Shown here: positions 55,873 through 63,881 of the stretch, in pieces | Numbering within the stretch: the stretch's first letter is position 1 | How the letters are laid out: each line of letters opens with the position of its first letter | From: an uncultured Parabacteroides sp. | GTDB lineage: Bacteria; Bacteroidota; Bacteroidia; Bacteroidales; Tannerellaceae | Reading direction: 5' to 3' | Assembly (NCBI GenBank): GCA_944325345.1 | Contig: CALUZV010000006.1 | Coordinates: forward strand, 84,932 to 148,931 | DNA length: 64,000 nt | Made by a program: the position numbers and the translations under genes | Notes under the pieces: model-generated | Told to the model about the DNA's origin: nothing | What the model saw: only the letters and a program-made list of their open reading frames with translations | Database searches by the model: none

Positions 55873-55904
55873 CAAAGTAACGAATAATTTCTTTCTTATG
55901 CAAG
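55873..55904 (-). promoter_or_regulatory. Promoter of rplS
   Basis: On the minus strand CTTG, 20 bases, TTACTTTG. The -7 box matches at 7 of 8 positions. Confidence 0.6.
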
Positions 55905-55974
55905 CAAAGCCTTGAAAAAGAATAATTGACATCTTCGGCTTTACGATTCTCAATGCCAGCTACGTTTTTTTTCG

Positions 55975-55982
55975 TACATTTG
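55975..55982 (+). promoter_or_regulatory. -7 box of the GH3 fusion gene
   Basis: TACATTTG, 22 bases before the ATG at 56004. No clear -33 TTG. Confidence 0.5.
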
Positions 55983-56003
55983 GCTCGCTAAAAATGTAAA
56001 TTA

Positions 56004-58982
56004 ATGATGAAACGGTTTCTGATATTATGGGTTTTGCTCTGTTGTCTCGTGCCTTGTTGGGGGCAGGCTGACCCTACATTATATAGAATGGCCGACCGTG
56101 AGAAGATGCAACATTGGGTAGATTCGGTCTTCTTGACGCTCGACGAGGATGCAAAGATAGGACAGTTATTCATGCCAATAGCTGATCTAGGAATGTCTGA
56201 GCAGAACAAACGGCGTTTACTCCGTTTAGTACATGAAGTGAAAATTGGAGGTGTTTTATTCCACAAAGGGAACACTCGTTCACAAGCTATGCTGACAAAT
56301 CTCATGCAGGAGGAGTCTTCTGTGCCGCTTATGGTGTCGCTTGATGGAGAATGGGGATTGTCAATGCGCCTTTCGGGGACAACTCGTTTTCCAAAGAATA
56401 TGATGTTAGGAGCTATTGAGGATGTGTCTCTGTTAGAGGCATACGGCGAAGAAGTCGGACGGCAGTGTCGCGAGATGGGTATCCATGTGAATTTTGCTCC
56501 CGATTTGGATGTGAATAGCAATGTAGATAATCCGGTCATTGGCTTGCGTTCTTTTGGAGAGACGGCAGCACAAGTTGCAGATAAGGGTATTGCCTATGCT
56601 CGAGGTTTGGAGAAGATGGGTATCATTTCAGTAGCGAAACATTTCCCTGGGCATGGCGACACGTCTGACGATTCGCATAAGACATTGCCGGCTGTCCGGC
56701 ATTCTCGTCAGCGTCTGGATAGTGTAGAATTGTTCCCTTTCCGTAAATATATATATGAAGGTTTTGCTGGCATGATGACTGGGCATTTGTATGTCCCTGC
56801 ATTAGAGCGGGAGAAGAAGCCTGTATCACTTTCGAAGCATGTGGTAACAGATTTATTGCAGGAAGAGATTGGTTTCCGAGGATTGTGTTTTACTGATGCC
56901 TTGGCGATGAAAGGTGCTTCTGCCTCGAAAGCCGATAATCCCTGTGTGCAAGCATTGCTGGCTGGAAATGATATTTTATTGGGACCGGCTAATCCCTTTA
57001 CCGATTATAAAGCTGTGAAATCAGCTGTAGCTTCTGGTCTTATCCCCAAAGAACTGATCGATGAAAAATGTAAGAAAGTATTGGCTTATAAGTATATTGC
57101 AGGTTTAAATCAATATCGCCCAATAGACCTACAGGGATTGTCTGACCGTTTGAATTCGCCTCATGCAAATTGGCTTGCTGCCAAACTAAATGCAGAAGCA
57201 ATAACGGTTTTAAAGAACACGGACTCTATTATCCCATTGAAGTCTTTAGATGAAAAGAAGATAGCTGTTTTGTCTATCGGTGAAACTTCGGATTGTGAGT
57301 TCCAGCAGATGATAGCTCGCTATGCGAAAGTAGCGCATTTCAGCATCTTGCGAAATACTCCTGCGGCCACTGTACAACAGATATATCAGAAATTAGCTTC
57401 TTATGATGTGGTGATTTGTGGTGTACATACGGTTCGTATTCCAGAGAGTATGCAGCTGCGTCAGTTGGCCGAGAAGAAAGAACTTATCTATGCCTTCTTT
57501 ACGCTTCCTTATTTTTGCAAGAACTATAAACCATCTATAGAGCAAGCAAAAACGGTAGTTATGGCTTACGAAACGACTCCTCTTGCTCAGGAATATGCCG
57601 CACAAGTCATCTTTGGGGGGATTGGTGCGAAGGGAAAATTGCCTGTAACAATTCCTTCTCTTTATTATTCGGGCACAGGTGTCTTCACCGAAAAGACGCG
57701 CTTAGGCTTCCATCAGCCGGAAGAAGTTGGCTTGAATCCGGTGCGGCTGAATGTAATAGAGTCTATTGTGCAGGATGGTTTGGACGCGAAAGCTTATCCT
57801 GGTTGTCAAGTCTTGGTCGCGAAGGATGGAATGGTCGTATATGATAAGGCGTTTGGAAAGTATGATTATGAGCATCATCAGCCGGTAACGAATGCTTTTG
57901 TCTATGATTTGGCTTCAGCATCTAAAGCTGCAGGAACGCTTTTGGCAGTTATGGAGGCATACGATGATAAGAAGTTCAATCTGAATAATAAGGTTTCGCA
58001 ATATATCCCGGAACTTCAAGAGTCTGACAAACGTGACATTACAATTAAGCAGTTGCTCTATCATCAGTCTGGCTTGCTCTCTACTATCAACTTCTATTTG
58101 GCGGCTATTGATGATAGTAGCTACCATGGAAGTTTGTATAGCAGCCGGAAGAATGCGACACATCCGGTGCGTTTCGATGCGAAAACTTATGTCCGAAATG
58201 ATTTTCGCTTTCTCCCTTCGCTGGTTTCTTCTACACCTAAGCCTGGCTATACCTTGGAAGTGGCCAAGGATTTTTACTTGCACGCATCTTTCCGCGACTC
58301 GATTATGCAGCAGATAAAAGACTCTCGCCTTGGGACAAAGCGTTATCGTTATAGCTGCATCAACTTTATCTTATTAAAAGAATTGGTGGAGCGTTGTACA
58401 GACCAACCGATGGATGTCTTACTGGATAAGGATTTCTTTCAACCTTTGGGTGCTTGGCATACTACTTATAACCCATTGAAGAAGATGGATATCTCTGAGA
58501 TTGTCCCGACTGAATATGATGGTTTCTTGCGCCGCCAACTGATACGAGGGTATGTCCACGACGAAGCGGCCGCCTTTTTAGGTGGCGTTTCGGGAAACGC
58601 TGGCTTGTTTTCCAATGCTGAAGATTTAGCTAAGGTTTTGCAGTTGTATTTGAATCAAGGTGTTTATGGGGGAGAACGTTTGCTATCAGCCGAGACTTGC
58701 CGTTTATTTACGCAGTCTAAAAGTCCGACCTGCCGCAGAGGATTAGGGTTCGATAAGCCCTTGCCGGGGAGCAAGGCTTCGCCATGCGGTTTGCTTGCGC
58801 CGCATTCAGTCTATGGACATACGGGCTTCTCAGGGACGTGTTTTTGGGTCGATCCGGATAATCAATTAATTTATATATTCTTGTCAAACCGTATTAACCC
58901 GACGAGGGCGAATAACAAACTGAGTAAACTCGACATCCGAACAAGAATCCAAGATGCCATCTATAAATCCATACTCCCCTAA
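56004..58982 (+). CDS. GH3 beta-N-acetylglucosaminidase (NagZ-like) fused to a serine beta-lactamase-fold domain
   Basis: A 992-residue secreted two-enzyme protein. After a signal peptide (residues 1-21) the GH3 domain (about 35-360) has the NagZ loop KHFPGHGDTSDDSH (near 212-225, catalytic Asp-His pair) and the nucleophile Asp in CFTDALAMKG (near 297). A GH3 C-terminal-type domain follows. From about 600 a class C beta-lactamase/transpeptidase fold carries Ser638-x-x-Lys641 in LASASKAAG and YSCIN near 783. NagZ releases GlcNAc from anhydromuropeptides, so a role in peptidoglycan turnover is likely, with the second domain cutting a peptide or ester bond. ATG codons at 56004 and 56007 are both possible. 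Confidence 0.88.
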   Translation: MMKRFLILWVLLCCLVPCWGQADPTLYRMADREKMQHWVDSVFLTLDEDAKIGQLFMPIADLGMSEQNKRRLLRLVHEVKIGGVLFHKGNTRSQAMLTNLMQEESSVPLMVSLDGEWGLSMRLSGTTRFPKNMMLGAIEDVSLLEAYGEEVGRQCREMGIHVNFAPDLDVNSNVDNPVIGLRSFGETAAQVADKGIAYARGLEKMGIISVAKHFPGHGDTSDDSHKTLPAVRHSRQRLDSVELFPFRKYIYEGFAGMMTGHLYVPALEREKKPVSLSKHVVTDLLQEEIGFRGLCFTDALAMKGASASKADNPCVQALLAGNDILLGPANPFTDYKAVKSAVASGLIPKELIDEKCKKVLAYKYIAGLNQYRPIDLQGLSDRLNSPHANWLAAKLNAEAITVLKNTDSIIPLKSLDEKKIAVLSIGETSDCEFQQMIARYAKVAHFSILRNTPAATVQQIYQKLASYDVVICGVHTVRIPESMQLRQLAEKKELIYAFFTLPYFCKNYKPSIEQAKTVVMAYETTPLAQEYAAQVIFGGIGAKGKLPVTIPSLYYSGTGVFTEKTRLGFHQPEEVGLNPVRLNVIESIVQDGLDAKAYPGCQVLVAKDGMVVYDKAFGKYDYEHHQPVTNAFVYDLASASKAAGTLLAVMEAYDDKKFNLNNKVSQYIPELQESDKRDITIKQLLYHQSGLLSTINFYLAAIDDSSYHGSLYSSRKNATHPVRFDAKTYVRNDFRFLPSLVSSTPKPGYTLEVAKDFYLHASFRDSIMQQIKDSRLGTKRYRYSCINFILLKELVERCTDQPMDVLLDKDFFQPLGAWHTTYNPLKKMDISEIVPTEYDGFLRRQLIRGYVHDEAAAFLGGVSGNAGLFSNAEDLAKVLQLYLNQGVYGGERLLSAETCRLFTQSKSPTCRRGLGFDKPLPGSKASPCGLLAPHSVYGHTGFSGTCFWVDPDNQLIYIFLSNRINPTRANNKLSKLDIRTRIQDAIYKSILP

Positions 58983-59005
58983 TATCTTAACTCATAACTC
59001 TCAAT

Positions 59006-60034
59006 ATGCTTTTCGGTCATGGCGATGATTTCACGCAACTCCCTTTGCGTGGCAATTTCAGTTCTAACGTATGGTATGGTGCCAATGTCGAGGAACTAAA
59101 GGCGCATCTCTTTCGCGAGTTTACCCGTTTAACCCGTTATCCCGAGCCGGATGCTGCTTCGCTAAAGTGCGTCCTTGCCGATAGTTACGGGATTTCTTCC
59201 GAGAATATTGTGGTAACCAACGGTTCGATTACGGCTTTTTATCTGATTGCCCAAGCCTGGGCTGGGGCAACTTCAACCATATTGGTGCCTTCTTTTGCGG
59301 AATATGAAGATGCTTGTACCTTATATCATCATCGAATCTCATACGTCCGTAATGATATTCCGCTCTCCGAGCTACCGTTATCTGGTCAGGATTTGTGTTG
59401 GATTTGTAATCCGAATAACCCCGATGGGCGTTATTGGTCGCGTACTGAATTGCTCCATCTGCTTCATTCCTATCCGGAAACCTGCTTTGTCGTAGATCAA
59501 GCCTATAGCGAATTTGTCGAAGAAGAAGGGTTGGAGGCTTCGGATATTGTTGATTTCCCCAACCTTTTGCTGGTGCGTTCTATTTCCAAAGTCCATAAGA
59601 TTCCGGGGGTACGTATTGGATATATCCTTGCTCGCCGGGAGTTAATCGCTTGTTTGCAGCGTTATCTGATTCCTTGGTCGGTGAATGCCTTGGCCATCGA
59701 AGCCGGGAAATATGTCTTGCAGCACCCTGCTGCTTTCCCGTTCCCTTTGGCTCGTTGGCGCAAAGATACGGAAACCCTGCAAGCGGCCTTGGCTCATTTC
59801 CCGGGATTGGAGGTCATACCATCGAGCACGACCTTTTTCTTGGTTCGACTTAAAGAGGGGAGGGCGGCCGACTTGAAGCGCTATCTGCTGGACGAACATC
59901 GGCTCTTGATTCGGGATGCCTCGAACTTCCGGGGCTTGGACGAGGCTTATTTCCGTCTTTCCACCCAGAGTCCGGAGGTAAATACCTGCCTTTTCCAAGC
60001 GCTAAAGCTATGGTTTGCGCAGGACAAAACATAA
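59006..60034 (+). CDS. PLP-dependent aminotransferase, threonine-phosphate decarboxylase (CobD)-like
   Basis: This 342-residue class I/II fold enzyme starts MLFGHGDD, as CobD proteins do, then NFSSNVW near residue 17. CNPNNPDGRYWSR (near 132-145), VVDQAYSEF and the PLP Lys in SISKVHKIPGVRIGY (near 195) are present. CobD makes the aminopropanol phosphate arm of cobamides. Histidinol-phosphate aminotransferase is the close alternative, but the GHGDD start favours CobD. No other cobalamin gene is in the window. Confidence 0.75.
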   Translation: MLFGHGDDFTQLPLRGNFSSNVWYGANVEELKAHLFREFTRLTRYPEPDAASLKCVLADSYGISSENIVVTNGSITAFYLIAQAWAGATSTILVPSFAEYEDACTLYHHRISYVRNDIPLSELPLSGQDLCWICNPNNPDGRYWSRTELLHLLHSYPETCFVVDQAYSEFVEEEGLEASDIVDFPNLLLVRSISKVHKIPGVRIGYILARRELIACLQRYLIPWSVNALAIEAGKYVLQHPAAFPFPLARWRKDTETLQAALAHFPGLEVIPSSTTFFLVRLKEGRAADLKRYLLDEHRLLIRDASNFRGLDEAYFRLSTQSPEVNTCLFQALKLWFAQDKT

Positions 60035-60039
60035 GAAAA

Positions 60040-60087
60040 GCTGTATCAAGGCAGGAAGTAAACCTTCACCGCTTGATGCAGCCTTTC
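60040..60087. terminator. Terminator after the CobD-like gene
   Basis: GCTGTATCAAG pairs with CTTGATGCAGC with one G-T pair, followed by CTTTCT. It also faces the minus-strand small membrane protein gene. Confidence 0.7.
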
Positions 60088-60111
60088 TCGAGATAAAAGA
60101 CGTAAACGCCT

Positions 60112-60282
60112 TTATTCTACGCGCTTATTGATGACTATATGGCTCAAATATCCGAGAATAATTAAGCCCAGACCGCTCAATAAGATACCATTTGTAACGC
60201 CACCTGTGAATGCAGGAACAGCTAATACAATAACACCGATAAGGAGAATAATAACTCCTACGCTTTTCAATAATTCTCTCAT
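60112..60282 (-). CDS. 56-residue membrane protein
   Basis: The minus strand encodes MRELLKSVGVIILLIGVIV followed by a turn (PAFTGGVTNG) and a second hydrophobic stretch (ILLSGLGLIILGYLSHIV), then INKRVE and TAA. Two TM helices of about 19 residues, positively charged at both ends, suit a helical hairpin with both ends in the cytoplasm. The gene lies alone between two plus-strand genes, in a region with no other coding option. The function is unknown. Confidence 0.72.
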   Translation of the reverse strand: MRELLKSVGVIILLIGVIVLAVPAFTGGVTNGILLSGLGLIILGYLSHIVINKRVE

Positions 60283-60395
60283 GGTTATAGATATTTTTTG
60301 TTATTCTTTCTTTTCATACTGCAAATAAAACAATAATAACCCGATTGCGAAAATATTTTGGAATAAAAATGACAAAAGGATTCAAATTCGCTGCT

Positions 60396-60403
60396 TATCT
60401 TTG
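60396..60403 (+). promoter_or_regulatory. -7 box of plsC
   Basis: TATCTTTG, 21 bases before the ATG at 60424. No TTTG at the expected -33 distance. Confidence 0.5.
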
Positions 60404-60423
60404 CGAAGAAAATCCGAATTCTT

Positions 60424-61161
60424 ATGAAACGTTTGTTTTACGTAGCCTATACGTGGCTGGTTTTTGTGCCTATTTTTCTTGTCCTGACGTTGCTCACCGC
60501 GCTGACGACGATTATAGGTTGTCTCCTTGGTGGTGAGCGAGTTTTCTCTTATTATCCCGGGATGATTTGGTCCCGATTGACGTGCTATCTGGCGCTCTGT
60601 CCGGTGCATGTCCGGGGGCGGAAGCATATCGAGCGGGGCAAGTCCTACGTTTTTGTGGCCAATCATCAAGGTGCCTTCGATATTTTCATGATATATGGTT
60701 TCCTGGGCGTGCCTATCAAATGGGTGATGAAGGCCGGGCTGGAGAAGATTCCGTTCGTGGGTGCGGCCTGTCGTGCTGCCGGGTTTATCTTCGTGGATAA
60801 CTCTTCGTCCAAGGCGGCTGCCCGTAGTGTCCGCGAGGCAGAGCGGGCGTTGAAGTCCGGCGCCTCTATCGCCATTTTCCCCGAAGGCTCGCGTACCAAG
60901 ACCGGGCGCCTGGGGCGTTTCAAGAAAGGTGCCTACCAGATGGCGGCCGACCAGCATCTGCCTATCATCCCGATTACGCTGAATGGCCCGTTCGATGTCT
61001 TGCCCATCGGTTCGCTCAACCTCCATCGCCGTCCGATGGAGATGGTTATTCACGAGGCGATTCCTGCCGAAAGCATGGACCCCTCGCACGAAGGTTTGCA
61101 ACAGATGGCGAACCGCACGCGGGAGATTATCGAATCTTCTCTCTGGGATAAGTACAAATAA
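60424..61161 (+). CDS. plsC: 1-acyl-sn-glycerol-3-phosphate acyltransferase
   Basis: This 245-residue inner-membrane enzyme adds the second acyl chain in phosphatidic acid synthesis. An N-terminal TM segment (about residues 8-32) is followed by the catalytic NHQGAFDIF (NHx4D motif, near 79-85) and the acceptor motif FPEGSRTKTG (near 158-167). PIIPITLNGP is motif IV. Length and motif spacing fit PlsC. A repeat element separates it from hemW. Confidence 0.93.
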   Translation: MKRLFYVAYTWLVFVPIFLVLTLLTALTTIIGCLLGGERVFSYYPGMIWSRLTCYLALCPVHVRGRKHIERGKSYVFVANHQGAFDIFMIYGFLGVPIKWVMKAGLEKIPFVGAACRAAGFIFVDNSSSKAAARSVREAERALKSGASIAIFPEGSRTKTGRLGRFKKGAYQMAADQHLPIIPITLNGPFDVLPIGSLNLHRRPMEMVIHEAIPAESMDPSHEGLQQMANRTREIIESSLWDKYK

Positions 61162-61170
61162 TTCGTTACA

Positions 61171-61412
61171 TACCGAGGAAAACTTCCTTTTGTCCGGAGG
61201 GAAACTTCTTTTCCTTCCGAGGCAAACTTTGTTTCCTTGTGAGGTATTCTTAAAACTAAGTCTTAGTTTATAAAAACTGAATCTTTGTTTTTGAAAACTA
61301 AGCCTTGGTTTTTATAAACGAAAGCTTGGTTTTAAGTTTGTGTCCCGAGGAAAGGAAGTTTGGGTCGGGACATCGCGAAGTTTTCCTCCCGACCCATCGA
61401 AGTTTTCCTAAC
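61171..61412. repeat. Dispersed palindromic element, copy C
   Basis: The 88-base core at 61249-61336 starts CTTAAAACTAAGTC and ends CTTGGTTTTAAG, centred on GTTTTTGAAAAC. On the left are three repeats of the CCGAGG-AAACTTCC type (61172-61229). On the right are three of the complementary kind (61344-61410), the last two containing TCGGGAC/CCGACCCATC and GAAGTTTTCC. It lies between plsC and hemW, both on the plus strand. Confidence 0.85.
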
Positions 61413-61430
61413 TACCTAAATCCGAAATAG

Positions 61431-62558
61431 ATGGCAGGTTTATACATCCATGTCCCCTTTTGCGCGAAGCGTTGCCTGTATTGCGACTTCTACTCCAATA
61501 CGGATATGAGCTATAAAGTGCCTTATCTCGAGGCACTTCTCGAGGAACTGTCGTTGCGCCGTCCTTATCTGGAGGGCGAGCCGGTCGAGACGATTTATTT
61601 CGGCGGGGGCACCCCTTCGCAACTTTCCGCCGAGGATTTCGAGCGAATCTTCGAGACTATATACCGCCTCTATGCCGTTTCCCCTGAAGCGGAAATCACG
61701 GTGGAGGCGAATCCCGACGATGTGGACGAAACCTTTGCCCGGATGCTCCGCCGCCAGCCCTTCAACCGGGTGAGCATGGGGGTGCAGAGCTTCGATGCGG
61801 AAGACCTGCGCTTCCTCAACCGCCGGCATAGTCGCGAGCAGGCCATCCGTGCCGTGGGGCTTTGCCGGGATGCCTATATATATAATGTAAGCATAGACCT
61901 GATTTACGGGTTGCCCGGACAGACGGAGGCGAAGTGGGAGGCCAACGTCCGCGAAGCCTTGCGTCTGGATATCCCGCACCTCTCGGCCTATCATCTGATA
62001 TACGAAGAGGGCACAGCCTTGTATAAACTTTGGGAGGCTGGGAAAGTCGAGGCGGTGGACGAAGAAACCAGCGTCTCCCTCTTCTCTTTGCTTATCAACC
62101 GGATGCGCGAGGCCGGTTACCTCCATTATGAAATCTCCAACTTTGCCCGCGAGGGATACCTTTCCCGCCACAACTCTTCTTATTGGACGGGAAAGAAATA
62201 CCTTGGCGTCGGCCCCTCTGCCCATTCCTACAACGGACGGGAACGGGAGTGGAATGCTGCTTCCTTGCCGCGTTGGATAGCGGGCATCCGCACGGGGCAG
62301 CTCGCCATCGAGCGGGAAGAACTTTCGCCCGATACCCAATACAACGATTATGTCATCACCGGTCTGCGCACGATGTGGGGCATCCGCCTGGACGAAATCG
62401 AGCAGCGTTTCGGTGCGGAACGGAGGCAGTATTGCGCGGAAATGGCCGGGCCACACCTCCGCCGGGGCGTGTTGCGGCAGGAGGGGGAGAGGCTCTTCTT
62501 TTCCGAGGCAGGAGTCTTCGTTTCCGACGGAGTGATGAGCGACCTCCTTTTCGTCTGA
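61431..62558 (+). CDS. hemW: Radical SAM heme chaperone HemW
   Basis: This 375-residue protein has the iron-sulphur motif CAKRCLYCDF (Cys11, Cys15, Cys18), FGGGTPS (near 58-64), the HemW-typical SMGVQSFDAEDL and DLIYGLPGQT. A C-terminal HemW domain carries YEISNFAREG and GVGPSAHSYNG. The older name is oxygen-independent coproporphyrinogen oxidase-like. The short N-terminus without the additional Cys of HemN supports HemW. It binds heme and is thought to deliver it to membrane proteins. A long antisense frame exists but is a shadow of GC-rich codons. Confidence 0.92.
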   Translation: MAGLYIHVPFCAKRCLYCDFYSNTDMSYKVPYLEALLEELSLRRPYLEGEPVETIYFGGGTPSQLSAEDFERIFETIYRLYAVSPEAEITVEANPDDVDETFARMLRRQPFNRVSMGVQSFDAEDLRFLNRRHSREQAIRAVGLCRDAYIYNVSIDLIYGLPGQTEAKWEANVREALRLDIPHLSAYHLIYEEGTALYKLWEAGKVEAVDEETSVSLFSLLINRMREAGYLHYEISNFAREGYLSRHNSSYWTGKKYLGVGPSAHSYNGREREWNAASLPRWIAGIRTGQLAIEREELSPDTQYNDYVITGLRTMWGIRLDEIEQRFGAERRQYCAEMAGPHLRRGVLRQEGERLFFSEAGVFVSDGVMSDLLFV

Positions 62559-62613
62559 AAGTACCAAAGCTTGACTTTAATCAACAAAACCGGGGATAAT
62601 CGGTACTTTTTTT
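62558..62613 (+). terminator. Terminator after hemW
   Basis: AAAGTACC (62558-62565, sharing one base with the hemW stop) pairs with GGTACTTT (62602-62609), and T residues follow. Confidence 0.75.
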
Positions 62614-62644
62614 GCACACTTCGCAGAAAATTGTGTCAATCATA

Positions 62645-62675
62645 GTTGCAGATAAAAAACTTCTCCTTATATTTG
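62645..62675 (+). promoter_or_regulatory. Promoter of the zeta-toxin operon
   Basis: GTTG (62645-62648), 19 bases, TATATTTG (62668-62675). Transcription should start near 62682, which rules out any start codon before that. Confidence 0.75.
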
Positions 62676-62705
62676 CCCCGAAAAAAGAGCGAAATCGTGC
62701 CATAC

Positions 62706-63272
62706 ATGTATATAATTGCGGGTTGTAACGGAGCAGGCAAGACAACTGCTTCTTTTACGATACTGCCGGAGATGCTTAAATGTCGAGAGTTCGTTAACTC
62801 TGATGAGATCGCTAAAGGTCTCTCCCCTTTTAATGCCGATAGCATCGCTGTAGCCGTAGAAGCAAGCCGTATTATGTATAAGCGCATCAAGGAACTCATC
62901 GCTTCGCGAGAGACCTTTGCGATGGAGACGACGCTGGCGACCCGCTCGGTTGCAAACCTCATACGGGAAGCTCAAAGGGAAGGTTATTACGTAACATTGT
63001 TGTACTTTTGGCTCAATACGCCGGATTTGGCGGTCGAGCGTGTCAAGATGCGAGTAGCGGCAGGCGGGCACAATATCCCCGAAGCCACGATTCGCCGCAG
63101 ATACGAGGCCGGCATCCACAACTTGTTCGAGTTATACCTGCCCATCAGTGATTATTGGTTGATAGCTGACAACTCGATGTCGCCGATGCAAATCATTGCC
63201 AAAGGCTTCAAGAGGGATAAGATAGAAATATTGAATCCGGTTATCTATAAAAAATTAGAGAATCATGACTGA
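62706..63272 (+). CDS. Zeta toxin family kinase
   Basis: This 188-residue P-loop protein starts MYIIAGCNGAGKTT with Walker A at residues 6-13. REFVNSDEIAKGLSPFN (Asp of the substrate loop) and ETFAMETTLATRS are typical of zeta kinases. Arg residues in RVAAGGHNIPEATIRRRYEAG complete the site. Zeta toxins phosphorylate UDP-activated amino sugars of cell-wall synthesis; many chromosomal relatives have no proven toxicity. The promoter position excludes an in-frame start 20 codons earlier. It overlaps the next gene by 8 bases. Confidence 0.85.
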   Translation: MYIIAGCNGAGKTTASFTILPEMLKCREFVNSDEIAKGLSPFNADSIAVAVEASRIMYKRIKELIASRETFAMETTLATRSVANLIREAQREGYYVTLLYFWLNTPDLAVERVKMRVAAGGHNIPEATIRRRYEAGIHNLFELYLPISDYWLIADNSMSPMQIIAKGFKRDKIEILNPVIYKKLENHD

Positions 63273-63435
63273 ACAGGAACTTAGAGAATTCGAAGAGAAT
63301 ATCGTGAAGGGAGCAAACATGGCCTTCCAGCGTTTGGTAATCGAAAAGAAAAGAGAAAACGGTGAGTTGGTCTTTTCCCGGAACGGGCAGATTATACGTG
63401 TGAAAGCAGCAGACTTAGACAGCATGACCTTCTAA
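63265..63435 (+). CDS. 56-residue protein overlapping the zeta gene, possible antitoxin
   Basis: The ATG at 63265 lies inside the last codons of the zeta gene. The product starts MTEQELREFEENIVKGANMA, then FQRLVIEKKRENGELVFSR, and ends IIRVKAADLDSMTF. The N-terminal half is an acidic amphipathic helix and the second half a short beta hairpin. No HTH motif is visible. Overlap and co-transcription make it a natural antitoxin candidate, though classical epsilon antitoxins are longer, lie upstream and are all-helical. Confidence 0.75.
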   Translation: MTEQELREFEENIVKGANMAFQRLVIEKKRENGELVFSRNGQIIRVKAADLDSMTF

Positions 63436-63497
63436 GGATGTTCGACATGAATTGTATGTAAGCCACAAATTCCCCGAGATAGGGTTTTACAGATAAG

Positions 63498-63558
63498 ACA
63501 CACAAGTTATCCGGTGGCCGCCAAGTGCGGGAGCCGGGGTAGCTTGTGTGTTTTTTTA
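63498..63558. terminator. Long GC-rich stem-loop with T tract
   Basis: ACACACAAG (63498-63506) pairs perfectly with CTTGTGTGT (63543-63551) and is followed by seven or more T. The 36-base loop is GC-rich and can fold further (CCGC/GCGG, CCGG/CCGG). It probably ends the zeta operon, but the size of the inner structure is unusual. Confidence 0.7.
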
Positions 63559-63851
63559 TTGCCTCCGCCATTTTCCCGTATATATTTTTCTCTATGCAAA
63601 AGATTATTTTGTGAAAAAATAATAGGATAAAACGCAGGATAAAGCGAATTTGAGCATTCTCACTGACGGTCAGAGGGTTTGGCTTCGGGTGGCACAGAAT
63701 GGCACAAGGGCGTAAAAACGGATTTGGGCGAATTGCTGCAATGGATGCACTTCCCAACCATTACCCGACACCGGATGCACATTTAACACTAACGGTCTCT
63801 ATTTCTGCGTTCTGCGTAGGTTTACATTCTGCCTTTACAACTCCCGTAAAC
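63559..63851. other. Non-coding stretch before the recombinase gene
   Basis: I see no gene here. It holds short direct repeats, GGATGCAC (two copies near 63744 and 63773), TGGCACA (two copies near 63690-63705) and TCTGCG (two copies near 63815). Such features could serve as recombinase binding sites near an element end, but no attachment site can be defined from one side. Confidence 0.4.
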
Positions 63852-63859
63852 TAATTTTG
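63852..63859 (+). promoter_or_regulatory. -7 box of the recombinase gene
   Basis: TAATTTTG matches the consensus, 22 bases before the ATG at 63882. Confidence 0.5.
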
Positions 63860-63881
63860 CACCAAACAAAAAGCAAGGATT

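Noticed and set aside
61440..62567. 375-codon open frame antisense to hemW
   Set aside because: hemW is a clear family member on the plus strand with its iron-sulphur motif. The antisense frame results from GC-rich third positions and has no recognisable domain.
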